Positions 8,721 through 18,900 of a stretch of 64,000 nt of DNA are shown here, in pieces. The notes below the pieces were generated by a model. That model was not told the origin of the DNA, ran no database searches, and saw nothing but the letters and a program-made list of their open reading frames with translations. The position numbers and the translations under genes are program-made. Each line of letters opens with the position of its first letter. Within the stretch, counting starts at the first letter, position 1. This DNA is from Aurantibacter_A sp965215845 (GTDB taxonomy: Bacteria; Bacteroidota; Bacteroidia; Flavobacteriales; Flavobacteriaceae): the NCBI GenBank assembly GCA_965215845.1, contig CBDCEL010000004.1:1736001-1800000 (forward strand), given 5' to 3'.

Positions 8721-8721
<1 letters not shown>
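8278..8721 (-). CDS. GNAT family N-acetyltransferase, ElaA-like
   Basis: At 147 residues this matches the ElaA subgroup of GNAT acetyltransferases. It has the opening LYDLLRLRAEVFVVEQDCAYQDLDGKD, then LGRV-like SIGRVVV, a short acetyl-CoA loop around RKFSYGREIM (about residues 84-93), and the terminal YLQKFYNSLGFEQIGEEYLEDGIPHIGM. The acceptor substrate is unknown. Its ATG shares one base with the TGA of the upstream cation-efflux gene (TGATG), so translation of the two is probably coupled. Confidence 0.88.
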
Positions 8722-9641
<920 letters not shown>

Positions 9642-9746
9642 TCCCTAGTTGATGGTTAGAAGTAAGCGGTTATACTTTTTTGGGAAACTCCCTTCCTCGG
9701 AAAGGAATACTCCTTTTGACCAATGACCAAATAGCGTTACGTTTTC

Positions 9747-10178
9747 TTAATTACAAGGTATCTTTTCGATGCGGCGTTCATGTCTGCCTCCCTCAAATTT
9801 GGTGTCGAAAAAGGTTTTAACCATCTCCAATGCCTGTGGCAAAGCAATAAAACGCGCTGGCAAACTCAGAATATTGGCATCGTTATGTTCCCTTGCGAGT
9901 TGAACCAACTCTTTCGTCCAACACAGTGCGCACCTAATTTTTTGATGTTTATTGGCAGTCATCGAAGCGCCATTGCCACTGCCACAGACAATTATACCAA
10001 AATCAACTTTTTCACTCGCAACATCGTTTGCAACAGGGTGTATAAAATCTGGATAATCAACACTGTCGGTACCGTCGGTACCATGGTTGATAACCTCGGT
10101 ACCCATGCTTTTTAAAAGACCCACAATAGCCAATTTGTATTCAGTGCCCGCATGATCATTTCCTATTGCAACTTTCAT
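9747..10178 (-). CDS. rpiB: Ribose-5-phosphate isomerase B
   Basis: The 143-residue protein interconverts ribose-5-phosphate and ribulose-5-phosphate in the pentose phosphate pathway. It has the RpiB/LacAB signature MKVAIGNDHAG at the start (His9-Ala-Gly), the catalytic cysteine in IIVCGSGNGASMTANKH (Cys65), and the EHNDANILSLPAR segment near residue 97. It is full length. A good flavobacterial promoter (TTG-N20-TACCTTTG) lies just upstream, and the gene borders the AT-rich DnaA-box region. Some family members act on allose-6-phosphate; nothing here suggests that. Confidence 0.95.
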   Translation of the reverse strand: MKVAIGNDHAGTEYKLAIVGLLKSMGTEVINHGTDGTDSVDYPDFIHPVANDVASEKVDFGIIVCGSGNGASMTANKHQKIRCALCWTKELVQLAREHNDANILSLPARFIALPQALEMVKTFFDTKFEGGRHERRIEKIPCN

Positions 10179-10203
10179 CTCTAATTGGTAATGGTTTCTC
10201 TTA

Positions 10204-10234
10204 CAAAGGTATGAATTGAATAACTACACCACAA
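10204..10234 (-). promoter_or_regulatory. rpiB promoter
   Basis: On the minus strand, TTG (10234-10232) is followed after 20 bases by TACCTTTG (10211-10204). Both elements and the spacing fit the Flavobacterium sigma-70 type promoter (TTG-N17-23-TAnnTTTG). The transcript would start about 20 bases before the rpiB ATG. Confidence 0.65.
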
Positions 10235-10241
10235 GAATGTC

Positions 10242-10249
10242 TATCTTTG
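10242..10249 (+). promoter_or_regulatory. Divergent promoter-like -7 element pointing across the DnaA-box region
   Basis: TATCTTTG on the plus strand, followed by GCAAC, is a strong match to TAnnTTTG. A TTG 23 bases upstream (10216-10218) is at the outer limit of spacing. It points towards rnr, whose start is 470-520 bases away, so it would give a long untranslated leader or a separate short RNA running through the candidate origin. Confidence 0.4.
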
Positions 10250-10766
10250 CAACAAATAGTTTTCTCAAAGGGAGAAGGCTTGTTAATTTGTTATCGATAA
10301 CTACTTTTTGAATTGTTGAAAACATCCACATAAAAAATAACTTCTTGGCTTTGTGGATTTCCAATTTTAGTGCCTACAAAAAATATCTTTTGGTTAAAAA
10401 ATTAGTTCTTAGTTTTTAATCAAGTGTTCCACTCGATTTTTGACGAATAACTAACATAATTCTCGAGATTAGTTTTCAAAAAAATATGTGGATAAAGGTT
10501 ATCAATACAAGTGGATAAAAAATTCAATGCACTGATTATTAATGAAAATTGCCACTAACAAAATGTAGATAAAAACATTATTTGGTTCATAGCAAGTTTT
10601 TAAAAGAAAAGTTATTCCTGCTATAAACAAGCTATCATCACCATCATTTGTTTTTAAATAAATTAAAAGAAAATACTGTATATATAATAATTGTTGATAA
10701 AGTCAACGGAAGATGGCATCAGATCAGATAGAACTGGAAATGCTATTTTCGCACAAACAAAATTTA

Positions 10767-12962
10767 ATGTCAAAGAAAAAGAAGAAAGCAAGAAATCATA
10801 GAAGAAACGAAATAACAAAAGGCATTTTCACGGTTTTGGAAAAAGAACCTAAAAAAAGTTTCAATTATAAACAGATAGCCGCGAAATTGGGGCTTAGCAA
10901 TACCCAAGACAGAAATCAACTCATCAAGAGATTAGGTCAACTCAAAGAAAAAAAGAGAATCACAGAGGAAGAAAGAGGCCGATTCAGGGCAATTGCCGGT
11001 TCAAAGTCGATAGTCAAGGGAACCGTTGACATGACGGGAAGGGGCAATGCCTATGTTATATTGGAAGATTCTGACGAAGATGTATTTGTTCCTGAAAATA
11101 AAGTGAATAGGGCCTTTCACAAGGATACGGTCGAAGTACACATCTATAAGAGGCGAAATGGAAGAAAGAAAGAAGGTGAAATCGTTCGCATATTGGAACG
11201 CCACAAATTGACTTTCGTGGGCATAGTGGAACTGCAAAAGACCTTTGCCTTTGTTCGCCCTACCGATGGCAAAATATATACCGACATCTTTGTTCCCAAG
11301 GAAAAGATAGGGAAGGCGAAGAATGGCGAAAAAGTAATTGTCGAAATAGAGGAATGGCCTGAAAATGTAGATTCTCCCATCGGAAAGGTTATAGAAGTAT
11401 TGGGTGAACCTGGCGAACACAATACTGAAATACATGCCATTCTAGCGGAGTATGGACTACCATATGAATTTCCACAGGAAGTGGAAAGTTTTGCGAATAA
11501 ATTGGATACGAGGATTCTTCCTGAGGAAATCGCCAAGAGGCGAGACATGAGGCAAACCTTGACATTCACCATTGATCCGAAAGATGCAAAGGATTTTGAC
11601 GATGCCCTATCTTTTGAAAAATTGGAAAATGGCAATTACGAGATAGGAATACACATTGCAGATGTTTCCCATTATTTGAAACAGGACACCGTTTTGGACG
11701 ATGAGGCCTATGAACGCGCTACCTCAGTCTATTTGGTCGATAGGGTGGTACCGATGCTTCCGGAGGTTTTATCGAATAATGCCTGTTCCCTTCGACCCCA
11801 TGAGGAAAAGTATACGTTTTCGGCAGTTTTTGAAATGGACGATAACATCCAGATCAAAAACCAATGGTTCGGTCGAACGGTAATCAATTCAAATGAACGT
11901 TTTGCCTATGAAGAGGCGCAACATATCATAGAAAGCGGTAGCGGGCAAATTCCGAAAGAAATATCAATTCGTAAGGGGGCATATTCAGTTTCAAAAGAAA
12001 TCGTGGAAGCAACTTTGATTTTGGATGAACTGGCAAAAAAGATGCGAACAAAAAGAATGGACCATGGGGCGATTTCCTTTGACAAAGTGGAAGTTCGTTT
12101 CAACCTGAACGAGCAAAATGAACCTGAAGGGGTCTATTTTAAAGAGTCAAAAGACGCCAATAAATTGATTGAGGAATTTATGCTTTTGGCAAATCGAAAA
12201 GTGGCCGAATTTATCGGAAAGCAAAAACCTAAAAAGACCTTCGTTTATAGAATCCACGATGTGCCGAACGAAGATAAATTGATGGCCCTTAACGGTATTG
12301 TTTCTAGGTTTGGGCACAAGATCAACCTGAAAGACAGAAAGTCGGTTAGTGCTTCTTTAAATAAGCTCCTCGAGGATGTAAAGGGAAAGAAAGAACAAAA
12401 CCTTGTTGATACATTGGCAATTCGAAGTATGAGCAAGGCTATTTACACAACCGATAACATTGGGCATTACGGTCTGGCCTTTGATTATTATTCACATTTT
12501 ACCTCTCCGATTCGACGTTATCCCGACGTCATGGTACACCGTCTATTACAGCATTATTTAGATAAGGGTAAGTCTCCAAATGCAGAAGCTTATGAAGAAA
12601 AATGCAAACATTCTTCCGATAGGGAGTATTTGGCAACGAGCGCCGAAAGGGATTCGATTAAATACATGCAGATAAAATTTATGCAGGATCATAAAGATGA
12701 AGAGTTTATCGGAGTTATTAGCGGGGTTACCGAATGGGGCATTTATGTAGAAATTATCGAGAACAAGTGTGAAGGAATGGTAAGAATTCGAGATATCAAA
12801 GGGGATTATTATATCTTTGATGAGAGACAATACGCACTTGTCGGCGAACGAACGAACTCAATGTTTCAATTAGGCGATGAAGTGGTGGTAATGGTAAAAG
12901 ACACGGACTTGGTCAAACGCCATTTAGATTTTGCATTGCTTGGCAAATATGTCACTGAGTGA
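10767..12962 (+). CDS. rnr: Ribonuclease R
   Basis: This 3'-5' exoribonuclease degrades structured RNA. From the chosen ATG it has 731 residues. There is a basic N-terminus (MSKKKKKARNHRRNE), a helix-turn-helix-like segment, cold-shock/OB domains at about 70-220, then the RNB catalytic domain with the aspartate cluster in DPKDAKDFDDALSF (about 270-283) and the HFTSPIRRYPDVMVHRLL motif (about 577-594). A C-terminal S1 domain follows (IGVISGVTEWGIYVEI). An in-frame ATG at 10713 would add 18 residues with no family resemblance and would begin within a few bases of the last DnaA-box-like site, so I prefer 10767; this choice is uncertain. Confidence 0.93.
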   Translation: MSKKKKKARNHRRNEITKGIFTVLEKEPKKSFNYKQIAAKLGLSNTQDRNQLIKRLGQLKEKKRITEEERGRFRAIAGSKSIVKGTVDMTGRGNAYVILEDSDEDVFVPENKVNRAFHKDTVEVHIYKRRNGRKKEGEIVRILERHKLTFVGIVELQKTFAFVRPTDGKIYTDIFVPKEKIGKAKNGEKVIVEIEEWPENVDSPIGKVIEVLGEPGEHNTEIHAILAEYGLPYEFPQEVESFANKLDTRILPEEIAKRRDMRQTLTFTIDPKDAKDFDDALSFEKLENGNYEIGIHIADVSHYLKQDTVLDDEAYERATSVYLVDRVVPMLPEVLSNNACSLRPHEEKYTFSAVFEMDDNIQIKNQWFGRTVINSNERFAYEEAQHIIESGSGQIPKEISIRKGAYSVSKEIVEATLILDELAKKMRTKRMDHGAISFDKVEVRFNLNEQNEPEGVYFKESKDANKLIEEFMLLANRKVAEFIGKQKPKKTFVYRIHDVPNEDKLMALNGIVSRFGHKINLKDRKSVSASLNKLLEDVKGKKEQNLVDTLAIRSMSKAIYTTDNIGHYGLAFDYYSHFTSPIRRYPDVMVHRLLQHYLDKGKSPNAEAYEEKCKHSSDREYLATSAERDSIKYMQIKFMQDHKDEEFIGVISGVTEWGIYVEIIENKCEGMVRIRDIKGDYYIFDERQYALVGERTNSMFQLGDEVVVMVKDTDLVKRHLDFALLGKYVTE

Positions 12963-13037
12963 TATTTGGAACATATTTTGCAATGGATCCAGCGAAAAAC
13001 GATTGTTCCGACCTATGAACAATAACAAAACCTATAG

Positions 13038-13718
13038 ATGAAACCTCTTAAAGTAGCAATGATTTTATTGCTGTGTTTGCAATTTGGGTTTGGTCAGGAA
13101 AACAAAACCTTCGATCAACTGGGCAAATTCACCGAAGTAAAGGCCTTTGATGGGCTTTCTGTAAATCTCATTGCATCAGATGTCAACAAAGCGATTATTA
13201 CTGGTGATAATTTGAACAAGGTTTCCATTGTCAACAATAATGGGGTCTTAAAACTGCGTATGCAGATTACCAAGATATTCAGCGGGTATAGAACGTTTGT
13301 AGATCTTTATTACACCGAGGAGTTGGTGACAATTGATGTCAATGAAGACGCGCGAATAACATCGGAAGGGAATATTGAACAAGACTTATTGGAACTCAAG
13401 GCCCAAGAAGGTGGTGAGTTATCCATTGTGGCCAATGTCGAACAACTTTTGGTGAAGGCTGTCACAGGTGGTACCATTGAGACCTACGGTTCCTCAGACT
13501 TGCAGGATATTGCCATTAACACGGGAGGTATTTATGAAGGAAAGGAATTTAAGACAAAATTTTCTACGGTAAACGTAAATGCAGGATCCAAGGCCGAAAT
13601 TTATGCCGAAGACTACGTAAAGGCGACCGTCAAAGCGGGTGGAGAGGTTTTGGTCCATGGAAATCCACCTAAAATGGATGAGAAAACTGTTTTTGGCGGA
13701 AAAATAACCAGAATGTAA
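13038..13718 (+). CDS. Secreted GIN-domain (DUF2807) protein
   Basis: This 226-residue exported protein has a signal peptide (MKPLKVAMILLLCLQFGFGQ). A right-handed beta-helix-like region follows, with repeated short strands such as GLSVNLIAS, DARITSEGN, GGTIETYGSS and GSKAEIYAED, the layout of the head GIN domain (putative auto-transporter adhesin, DUF2807) common in Bacteroidota. The function is unknown; a cell-envelope or adhesive role is only the family's label. The LysE-family gene starts two bases after its stop, so the pair is likely one operon. Confidence 0.8.
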   Translation: MKPLKVAMILLLCLQFGFGQENKTFDQLGKFTEVKAFDGLSVNLIASDVNKAIITGDNLNKVSIVNNNGVLKLRMQITKIFSGYRTFVDLYYTEELVTIDVNEDARITSEGNIEQDLLELKAQEGGELSIVANVEQLLVKAVTGGTIETYGSSDLQDIAINTGGIYEGKEFKTKFSTVNVNAGSKAEIYAEDYVKATVKAGGEVLVHGNPPKMDEKTVFGGKITRM

Positions 13719-13720
13719 CC

Positions 13721-14398
13721 ATGTGGGAAGATATTCAGGCCGCAATACCATTAGGGTTCTTTTTGAGCTTCATGATCGGCCCGGTTTTCTTCGTTTTATT
13801 GGAGACGAGTGCGATTAAAGGCTTTAGGGCGGCAATTGCGTTTGATTTGGGCGTAATTCTGGCAGATATTTTCTTTCTTATCGTTGCCTATTTCAGCAGC
13901 TTTCAATTATTGGAAAACTTGAGCAACCAACCCGGCCTTTATGTATTTGGAGGCGTGATTCTTTTGGTTTATGGCATTATGACGTTGCGAAAAAGAGCTT
14001 CCAAAAAAGAAATTTCAAGAATTCGAACCGATGGCAACAATAATTACCTAAGTCTATTTGTTAAGGGGTTTTTACTGAATTTCATCAATATTGGGGTGCT
14101 TGTCTTTTGGCTGGGCGTTATAATTATTGTTGGTCCAAGCCTCGATAATGACCCAAACAGAATGCTGGTCTTCTTCGGCACAATGCTAGGGGCATATTTG
14201 GCGACCGATATCCTCAAGATTCTCTTGGCAAAACGATTAAAGCGAAAATTGACCAACCGCAGAATCATTTTGATTAAAAAGGGAATTGCAATCGTTCTTA
14301 TCATCTGCGGGGCGGTGTTGGTGACAAAGGGCTTTCTTCCGAAAGATAGGTTCAATATTGAGAAAGGGATCGAACGGATCGAACATATACGGGAATAA
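13721..14398 (+). CDS. LysE/RhtB family exporter
   Basis: The 225-residue inner-membrane protein has the LysE fold. It shows an N-terminal IPLGFFLSFMIGPVFFVLLETS (family G-x-x-x-G-P motif in helix 1), about six hydrophobic helices, and a central basic loop around residues 86-105. Relatives export amino acids or related small molecules; the substrate is not predictable. It follows the GIN-domain gene by two bases, and a hairpin terminator starts a few bases after its stop. Confidence 0.87.
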   Translation: MWEDIQAAIPLGFFLSFMIGPVFFVLLETSAIKGFRAAIAFDLGVILADIFFLIVAYFSSFQLLENLSNQPGLYVFGGVILLVYGIMTLRKRASKKEISRIRTDGNNNYLSLFVKGFLLNFINIGVLVFWLGVIIIVGPSLDNDPNRMLVFFGTMLGAYLATDILKILLAKRLKRKLTNRRIILIKKGIAIVLIICGAVLVTKGFLPKDRFNIEKGIERIEHIRE

Positions 14399-14401
14399 AA
14401 A

Positions 14402-14427
14402 AACCATCCAAAAATTGGATGGTTTTT
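14402..14427. terminator. Bidirectional rho-independent terminator
   Basis: AACCATCCA (14402-14410) pairs with TGGATGGTT (14416-14424) and is followed by a T-run. An A-run on the other side (14396-14403) serves the minus strand. It ends the LysE-family operon on the plus strand and the tRNA-Cys transcript on the minus strand. Confidence 0.85.
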
Positions 14428-14428
14428 G

Positions 14429-14499
14429 AGGCATCGAGCGGATTCGAACCGCTGTACAAGCTTTTGCAGAGCTGTGCCTAGCCACTCGGCCACGATGCC
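14429..14499 (-). tRNA. tRNA-Cys (GCA anticodon)
   Basis: The minus strand folds as a tRNA. The 7-bp acceptor stem GGCATCG (14499-14493) pairs with CGATGCC (14436-14430). The D arm contains GAGTGGCTAGG, the anticodon loop is CTGCAAA with anticodon GCA, and the T arm is GCGGTTCGAATCCGC. The discriminator base is U (14429), as expected for cysteine. CCA is not encoded. Confidence 0.95.
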
Positions 14500-14547
14500 C
14501 TTTAGAGGTGCAAATATAATGCCTTATTTAAGCACTAAAAAATAGAT

Positions 14548-14907
14548 TCAATTTCTTTTTGAGGCCATTACGATTGAGACCTCTTCGACATCACCGCCTA
14601 TAGGGGGATTGATTTTGGAAACCTCCACCTCTACGCTATCGACCAACTGAATTTCAGATAAGATGCGATTGATTATCCGCTTCGCCACATGTTCCAATAG
14701 TTTTGAAGCAATGCCCATTTCATTTTTTACGATCTCATGAATCGAGACGTAATCAACGGTTTCAGCGAGGTCATCGGAGAGCGAGGCCTTCGACAGGTCG
14801 GCCTCTACCAACACATCAACGCTGTATTCACTGCCCACAACACTTTCTTCCCTTAAGCAGCCATGATGTGCGTACACCCTGATATTCTTTACCTTGATTT
14901 TACCCAT
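14548..14907 (-). CDS. folB: Dihydroneopterin aldolase
   Basis: The 119-residue enzyme converts 7,8-dihydroneopterin to 6-hydroxymethyl-dihydropterin in folate synthesis. Family features are VYAHHGCLREESVVGSEYSVDV at residues 11-32, TVDYVSIHEIV (about 50-60), the LLEHVAKRI helix with the conserved Glu/His, and the C-terminal KINPPIGGDVEEVSI with the catalytic-loop P-P-I. It is full length with a good upstream -7 element. It is downstream of the sprF-like gene in map position but is read away from the adhesin cluster's 3' end on the same strand. Confidence 0.93.
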   Translation of the reverse strand: MGKIKVKNIRVYAHHGCLREESVVGSEYSVDVLVEADLSKASLSDDLAETVDYVSIHEIVKNEMGIASKLLEHVAKRIINRILSEIQLVDSVEVEVSKINPPIGGDVEEVSIVMASKRN

Positions 14908-14940
14908 CGAGGAGTTTTAGGTTTTAATTTGCAAGATTTG

Positions 14941-14948
14941 CAAATCTA
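14941..14948 (-). promoter_or_regulatory. Probable folB promoter -7 element
   Basis: The minus strand reads TAGATTTG, an exact TAnnTTTG match, 33 bases upstream of the folB ATG. No good -33 element is seen. Confidence 0.45.
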
Positions 14949-15003
14949 GCGCAATATCACGAAAAAGCAGCGGCATCGAGATGATTTTGAGCGTATGGAA
15001 GCT

Positions 15004-15954
15004 CTAGTAGGTACAACGGCAATTGCTGAGCCCCTGAAAAAGATCTACACCCAATGTCACTACATGCGTACCCGTACTGTAGCCAAGAATTTCATTTAGA
15101 ATGATTTGGTACGAATAACCAAAGTAGAAATTGTTCTTTTTAAGGCCGACTATGGGGGCAATGTATAGCGGATCTCCGATTTGATCGTTCAAAAAGCGAT
15201 AGGTGACACCGGCATAGTAGTAATCCTCAAAGTCGTACCATCTGAACTTGACATTGAGGTCGGTGACCGAACGCCCATCACTTTCGAACAACTGAAAAAA
15301 CACCGATGGTTCGATTTCCAGTTTGCTGTTCTTGTTTTTGGTATAGCGATACCCTGTGTAGACGTAGTAATTCCTAAGTCTGTTAGGCTCGAATACAGGG
15401 TTGAACCTGGCCAAATCTTTATTGATCAAGTTAGAAGCATTGGCACTAAAATAGAATTTGTCGTAACGGTATAATACACCGACATCAAAATTATGATTTG
15501 TGGTGGCGCGGTCGTCGGTGACACTTGGATCCAGGGCAGAAAAGTTTTCAATATCGATTCTGAACTGGTTGAAATTATAAGAAAGACCAAAGGAGAGAAA
15601 CTCATCGTCGTATCGGTCAAGGGTCAGATGGTGTGCGAAGGAAATTCTCGCACCCCTCTGTTTGGTCTCTCCGTTGCTGTCATTGTACAACAAGGCCCCC
15701 AAACCGGATTTTTCGCCAATTCGCATGTCAGCAGCCAACGATTGGGTGTCAGGCGCATCCTTAATGCCCACCCATTGTGTCAGGCCATTGACCCTTATTT
15801 TCACATGATCCCCAATTCCTGCATAGGTTGGCGACATTACGAATGGGTTATCCGCCAAATATTGTGAAAGTTGAGGCAGTGTCAGCTCTTGTCCCTTTAC
15901 ACCAAGGGCACATAAGAGCAAGGCGATAAGTAGGGTTAGCTTTTTGGGGCGCAT
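15004..15954 (-). CDS. sprF: PorP/SprF family outer-membrane protein, SprF-like
   Basis: This 316-residue protein has a signal peptide (MRPKKLTLLIALLLCALGVKGQ) and the PorP/SprF barrel signature: LPQLSQYLADNPFVMSPTYAGIG, then TQWVGIKDAPDTQSLAAD, then alternating beta strands to the end. In Flavobacterium johnsoniae SprF is needed for SprB to reach the surface and is encoded directly after sprB. The same order holds here, 20 bases after the giant adhesin's stop. It is therefore probably the adhesin's dedicated outer-membrane partner or export attachment factor in the gliding/T9SS machinery. Confidence 0.88.
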   Translation of the reverse strand: MRPKKLTLLIALLLCALGVKGQELTLPQLSQYLADNPFVMSPTYAGIGDHVKIRVNGLTQWVGIKDAPDTQSLAADMRIGEKSGLGALLYNDSNGETKQRGARISFAHHLTLDRYDDEFLSFGLSYNFNQFRIDIENFSALDPSVTDDRATTNHNFDVGVLYRYDKFYFSANASNLINKDLARFNPVFEPNRLRNYYVYTGYRYTKNKNSKLEIEPSVFFQLFESDGRSVTDLNVKFRWYDFEDYYYAGVTYRFLNDQIGDPLYIAPIVGLKKNNFYFGYSYQIILNEILGYSTGTHVVTLGVDLFQGLSNCRCTY

Positions 15955-15974
15955 AATTTTAGGTTAAGTTCCAT

Positions 15975-18900
15975 TTATCGATAAAGGGTAAAGTGACCAA
16001 TAAACTCCCGGTCGTCAGCCTCGCCATTGAGTTGTATAACGTACCAATAATCTCCGGTTGGAAGGGCGGCTCCTTGGTAATTACCGTCCCATCCATTGCG
16101 ATCGACCACATGGTCTTCGACCACTCTACCATAACGATCATAAATTTTAATTAGTATTTCGGGCCACCCTTCAATATTTTCAGGTATCCACCGATCATTG
16201 AGACCATCGCCGTCAGGGGTAAAGAAATTAGGTATTTCTATATCGATGAACTCCATAAATATCGAGGCCATGACCTCACAGCCATTTGCATCGACAACCC
16301 TTACCACGTAGGTGTCTGTACGATTGATGTAAAAGGTATTATCCGTTCCATTGTTGACATCGCCAAAGTAGAACGTATAATCTTGGGTGCCCCCTTCGGC
16401 CACTGCCGTGATTTCGTTGAGGTTATTTTGTTCCAAGGTCAAGGTCAAGGGTTCGAAGGATTGAATCTCGAAATCCACGGTAACCATACATCCATTGGCG
16501 TGCGAAATAGCCACATAATGGGTACCTGGCGCAATATTCCTAAAATCTGGATTGAGCTGCATATCGGCAGCATCTGTTGAATCCAATGAATAAAGCACAT
16601 CTCCGAGCACACTTGGGTCTTCAAAGGTGATATTGATATAATTGTCGGGAGTATCACCGGTACATTCATAGACGGGCTCAACAGTGGCATTCAAATTAAC
16701 CCCTGGATCAACGGTAACAACTATATTTTCCTCACACCCCATGGCATCCCTTACATACACGATATAGCTTCCAGCCGCCAAGTTGGAGAAGTCCAATTGG
16801 TCTTGGACAAAATTGGTGTTGTCACCAAAACTTGTGCTATAGGGTGCTGTTCCACCGGTTATGGTCACGGTGGCAGACCCATCTTCACTGCCTGCACAAA
16901 CTTCGGGAGTCGTTGTGCCCGTCATTTCAAGAAGACTTGGCTCGTTGATTGTATATTGCAATTCGACAAAGCAACCATTTTGATCTTGGGCGATGACGGT
17001 ATAATCCCCAGGTTCAAGCTCGTCAAAGACATTTATATCATCGAATTGGTTCAAATTTGGCGAGATGGCATACTGGTATCCACCTGCACCTCCTGACAAA
17101 GTAACCGTGATACTACCATTATCTTCCCCGAAACAACTTACATTTATAACATCTTCAGTGTAGGTAAGGGGAATCGGCTCATCAATAATGACCTGTTCAG
17201 GAGCGGCCGTACAATCTTCACTAATGACGTTTACCCAATAGGTTCCCGCTGCTAGACCTGAAAACTCCCCTGAGCTTTGTGGCCCCAACATCCTGTTTGC
17301 GGGGGTTACCGAGTTGATATAAAGTTCATACTGATAGTTGCCTAGGCCACCTTCCGCATCGGCAAAAATTCGACCTGTGGTTTCTCCCGTACAATTGACA
17401 AATGCAGCGGAATCATCAACTATCAAAACAAGCGGATCAATAGGGTCTTCTTCGATGGCGTTCGATGGTACCGCCTCACAGCCATTAACGGCGTCCCTAA
17501 CATAATATTGATAAGTACCTGCACCCAAGGTGCCCGTTGCTGGTAGACCCATAGGGTTGCTTGTCATTGGCAGGAAGGTGACATTGTCAAGACTGTATTC
17601 ATATGTTCCACTACCCCCAGTGGCAGTAAGCTCGAATTCGACTCCCGTGGCACAGGTTAGGGGATCCGTTCTGATCAAGAAAGCCGCAACTTCCGTTGGT
17701 TCATCAATGGTTACTTGATTGGTCTCTACATCACAGTTCCAGCCATCAACTACCGTTATGCTATAGATGCCTGCACCTAGCCCTGTGAAGGTATCGGACG
17801 TTTGCTCGGCGGAAGTAAATTCAATGACCGACCCGGCATCGTCATAGTAGTTCAAACGATATTCATAAGAACCACTACCGCCGCCTGTAACTACAGCTGT
17901 GACCGTTGCATTGTTATCATCATGGCAAGCCAAGGTAGTGTTTAACGGAATGGCGTTTGCCGTTATGGGGGTCGCAGGGTTCAATACTTCATTATCATTA
18001 AGAACACAGCCTGAGTCATCCGTTATGACTATGTCATAGTTTCCGGCGGAAAGACCGGTAAAGACCATTGCCTGTACATCATTTGCATTGTAGACCTGGG
18101 CTGTTGTCGTATTGGTCAAAACGATATCATAGGGGGCGTAGCCACCATTGGGGTCGACTAAAATTTCACCTTGATCGTCGGTACAGGTTGGTTCTGCCAG
18201 TACGCTAACGACTGCCGCCAATGGCATATCCGGCGAAACAATGGTCACTATGTTCGAATCTTCGGAACATCCTGGCCAAGCCGTTTGAGTCACGGTTACA
18301 TAATAGTTGCCACCTGACAGTCCGGGAATAGCCATCGGATTGGTTGTTGTATTTCCCGAACCGGTCAATACACTGGCACCTGCCTGGGTAAAGACTTCAT
18401 AATCGTAGGGTCCGGTATATCCAGTAACATTTATTTCAAGAGCTCCATTTGTGTCGCCGAAGCACATAACCGGGGTTGTTGCCGTGGCAACTACATCGAT
18501 GAGGTCGTAAGGCGCTATTTCATAAGGCGTCGTATCTACATAACAACCCGTAGCTGTATCGGTAACACGGAACGTATAACTTCCTACTGCCGACAAATCG
18601 TAGTTTGCCGTAGTGTCGGTCGACGCGGTCTGTACCCCGTTGGGATTTCCGATTGGCAATAACTCGAACGTATATACATGCGGATTTCCATCATCGGCTA
18701 CCGTGATCAAAACTTCTTCTGGACCGGAGCATGATATTTGAGATACCATGGTAACGGTCGGCGTAAAGGTGTTCAACGGATCAATGACCTGAGTTGGCAG
18801 GGTGAACAAACATCCGTTGGCATCCCTGATGACGATATCATAGTTTCCTGCGGTGAGCGCATCATATGTAAACACCATGCCGCCAGTTGGCAAGAAGCTT

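Larger units (their letters stand above)
10179..10712. other. Candidate chromosomal replication origin (oriC)
   Basis: This is a 534-bp AT-rich gene-free stretch between rpiB and rnr. It holds one perfect DnaA box in the orientation TGTGGATAA (10487-10495) and three with a single mismatch in the same orientation: AGTGGATAA 10510-10518, TGTAGATAA 10564-10572, TGTTGATAA 10692-10700. Weaker matches are at 10322-10330 (opposite orientation) and 10352-10360. Between the last boxes lies a very AT-rich run (about 10648-10692, including TATATAATAA) suitable as an unwinding element, preceded by a trinucleotide-like ATC run (10634-10647). A 12-bp palindrome GTTATCGATAAC is at 10290-10301. The assignment is inferred from this arrangement and from the nearby parS-like pair; dnaA itself is not in the window. 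Confidence 0.6.

Noticed and set aside
10290..10301. GTTATCGATAAC as a terminator for a short RNA
   Set aside because: It has no loop bases for a stable hairpin and only a short, interrupted T-run follows.
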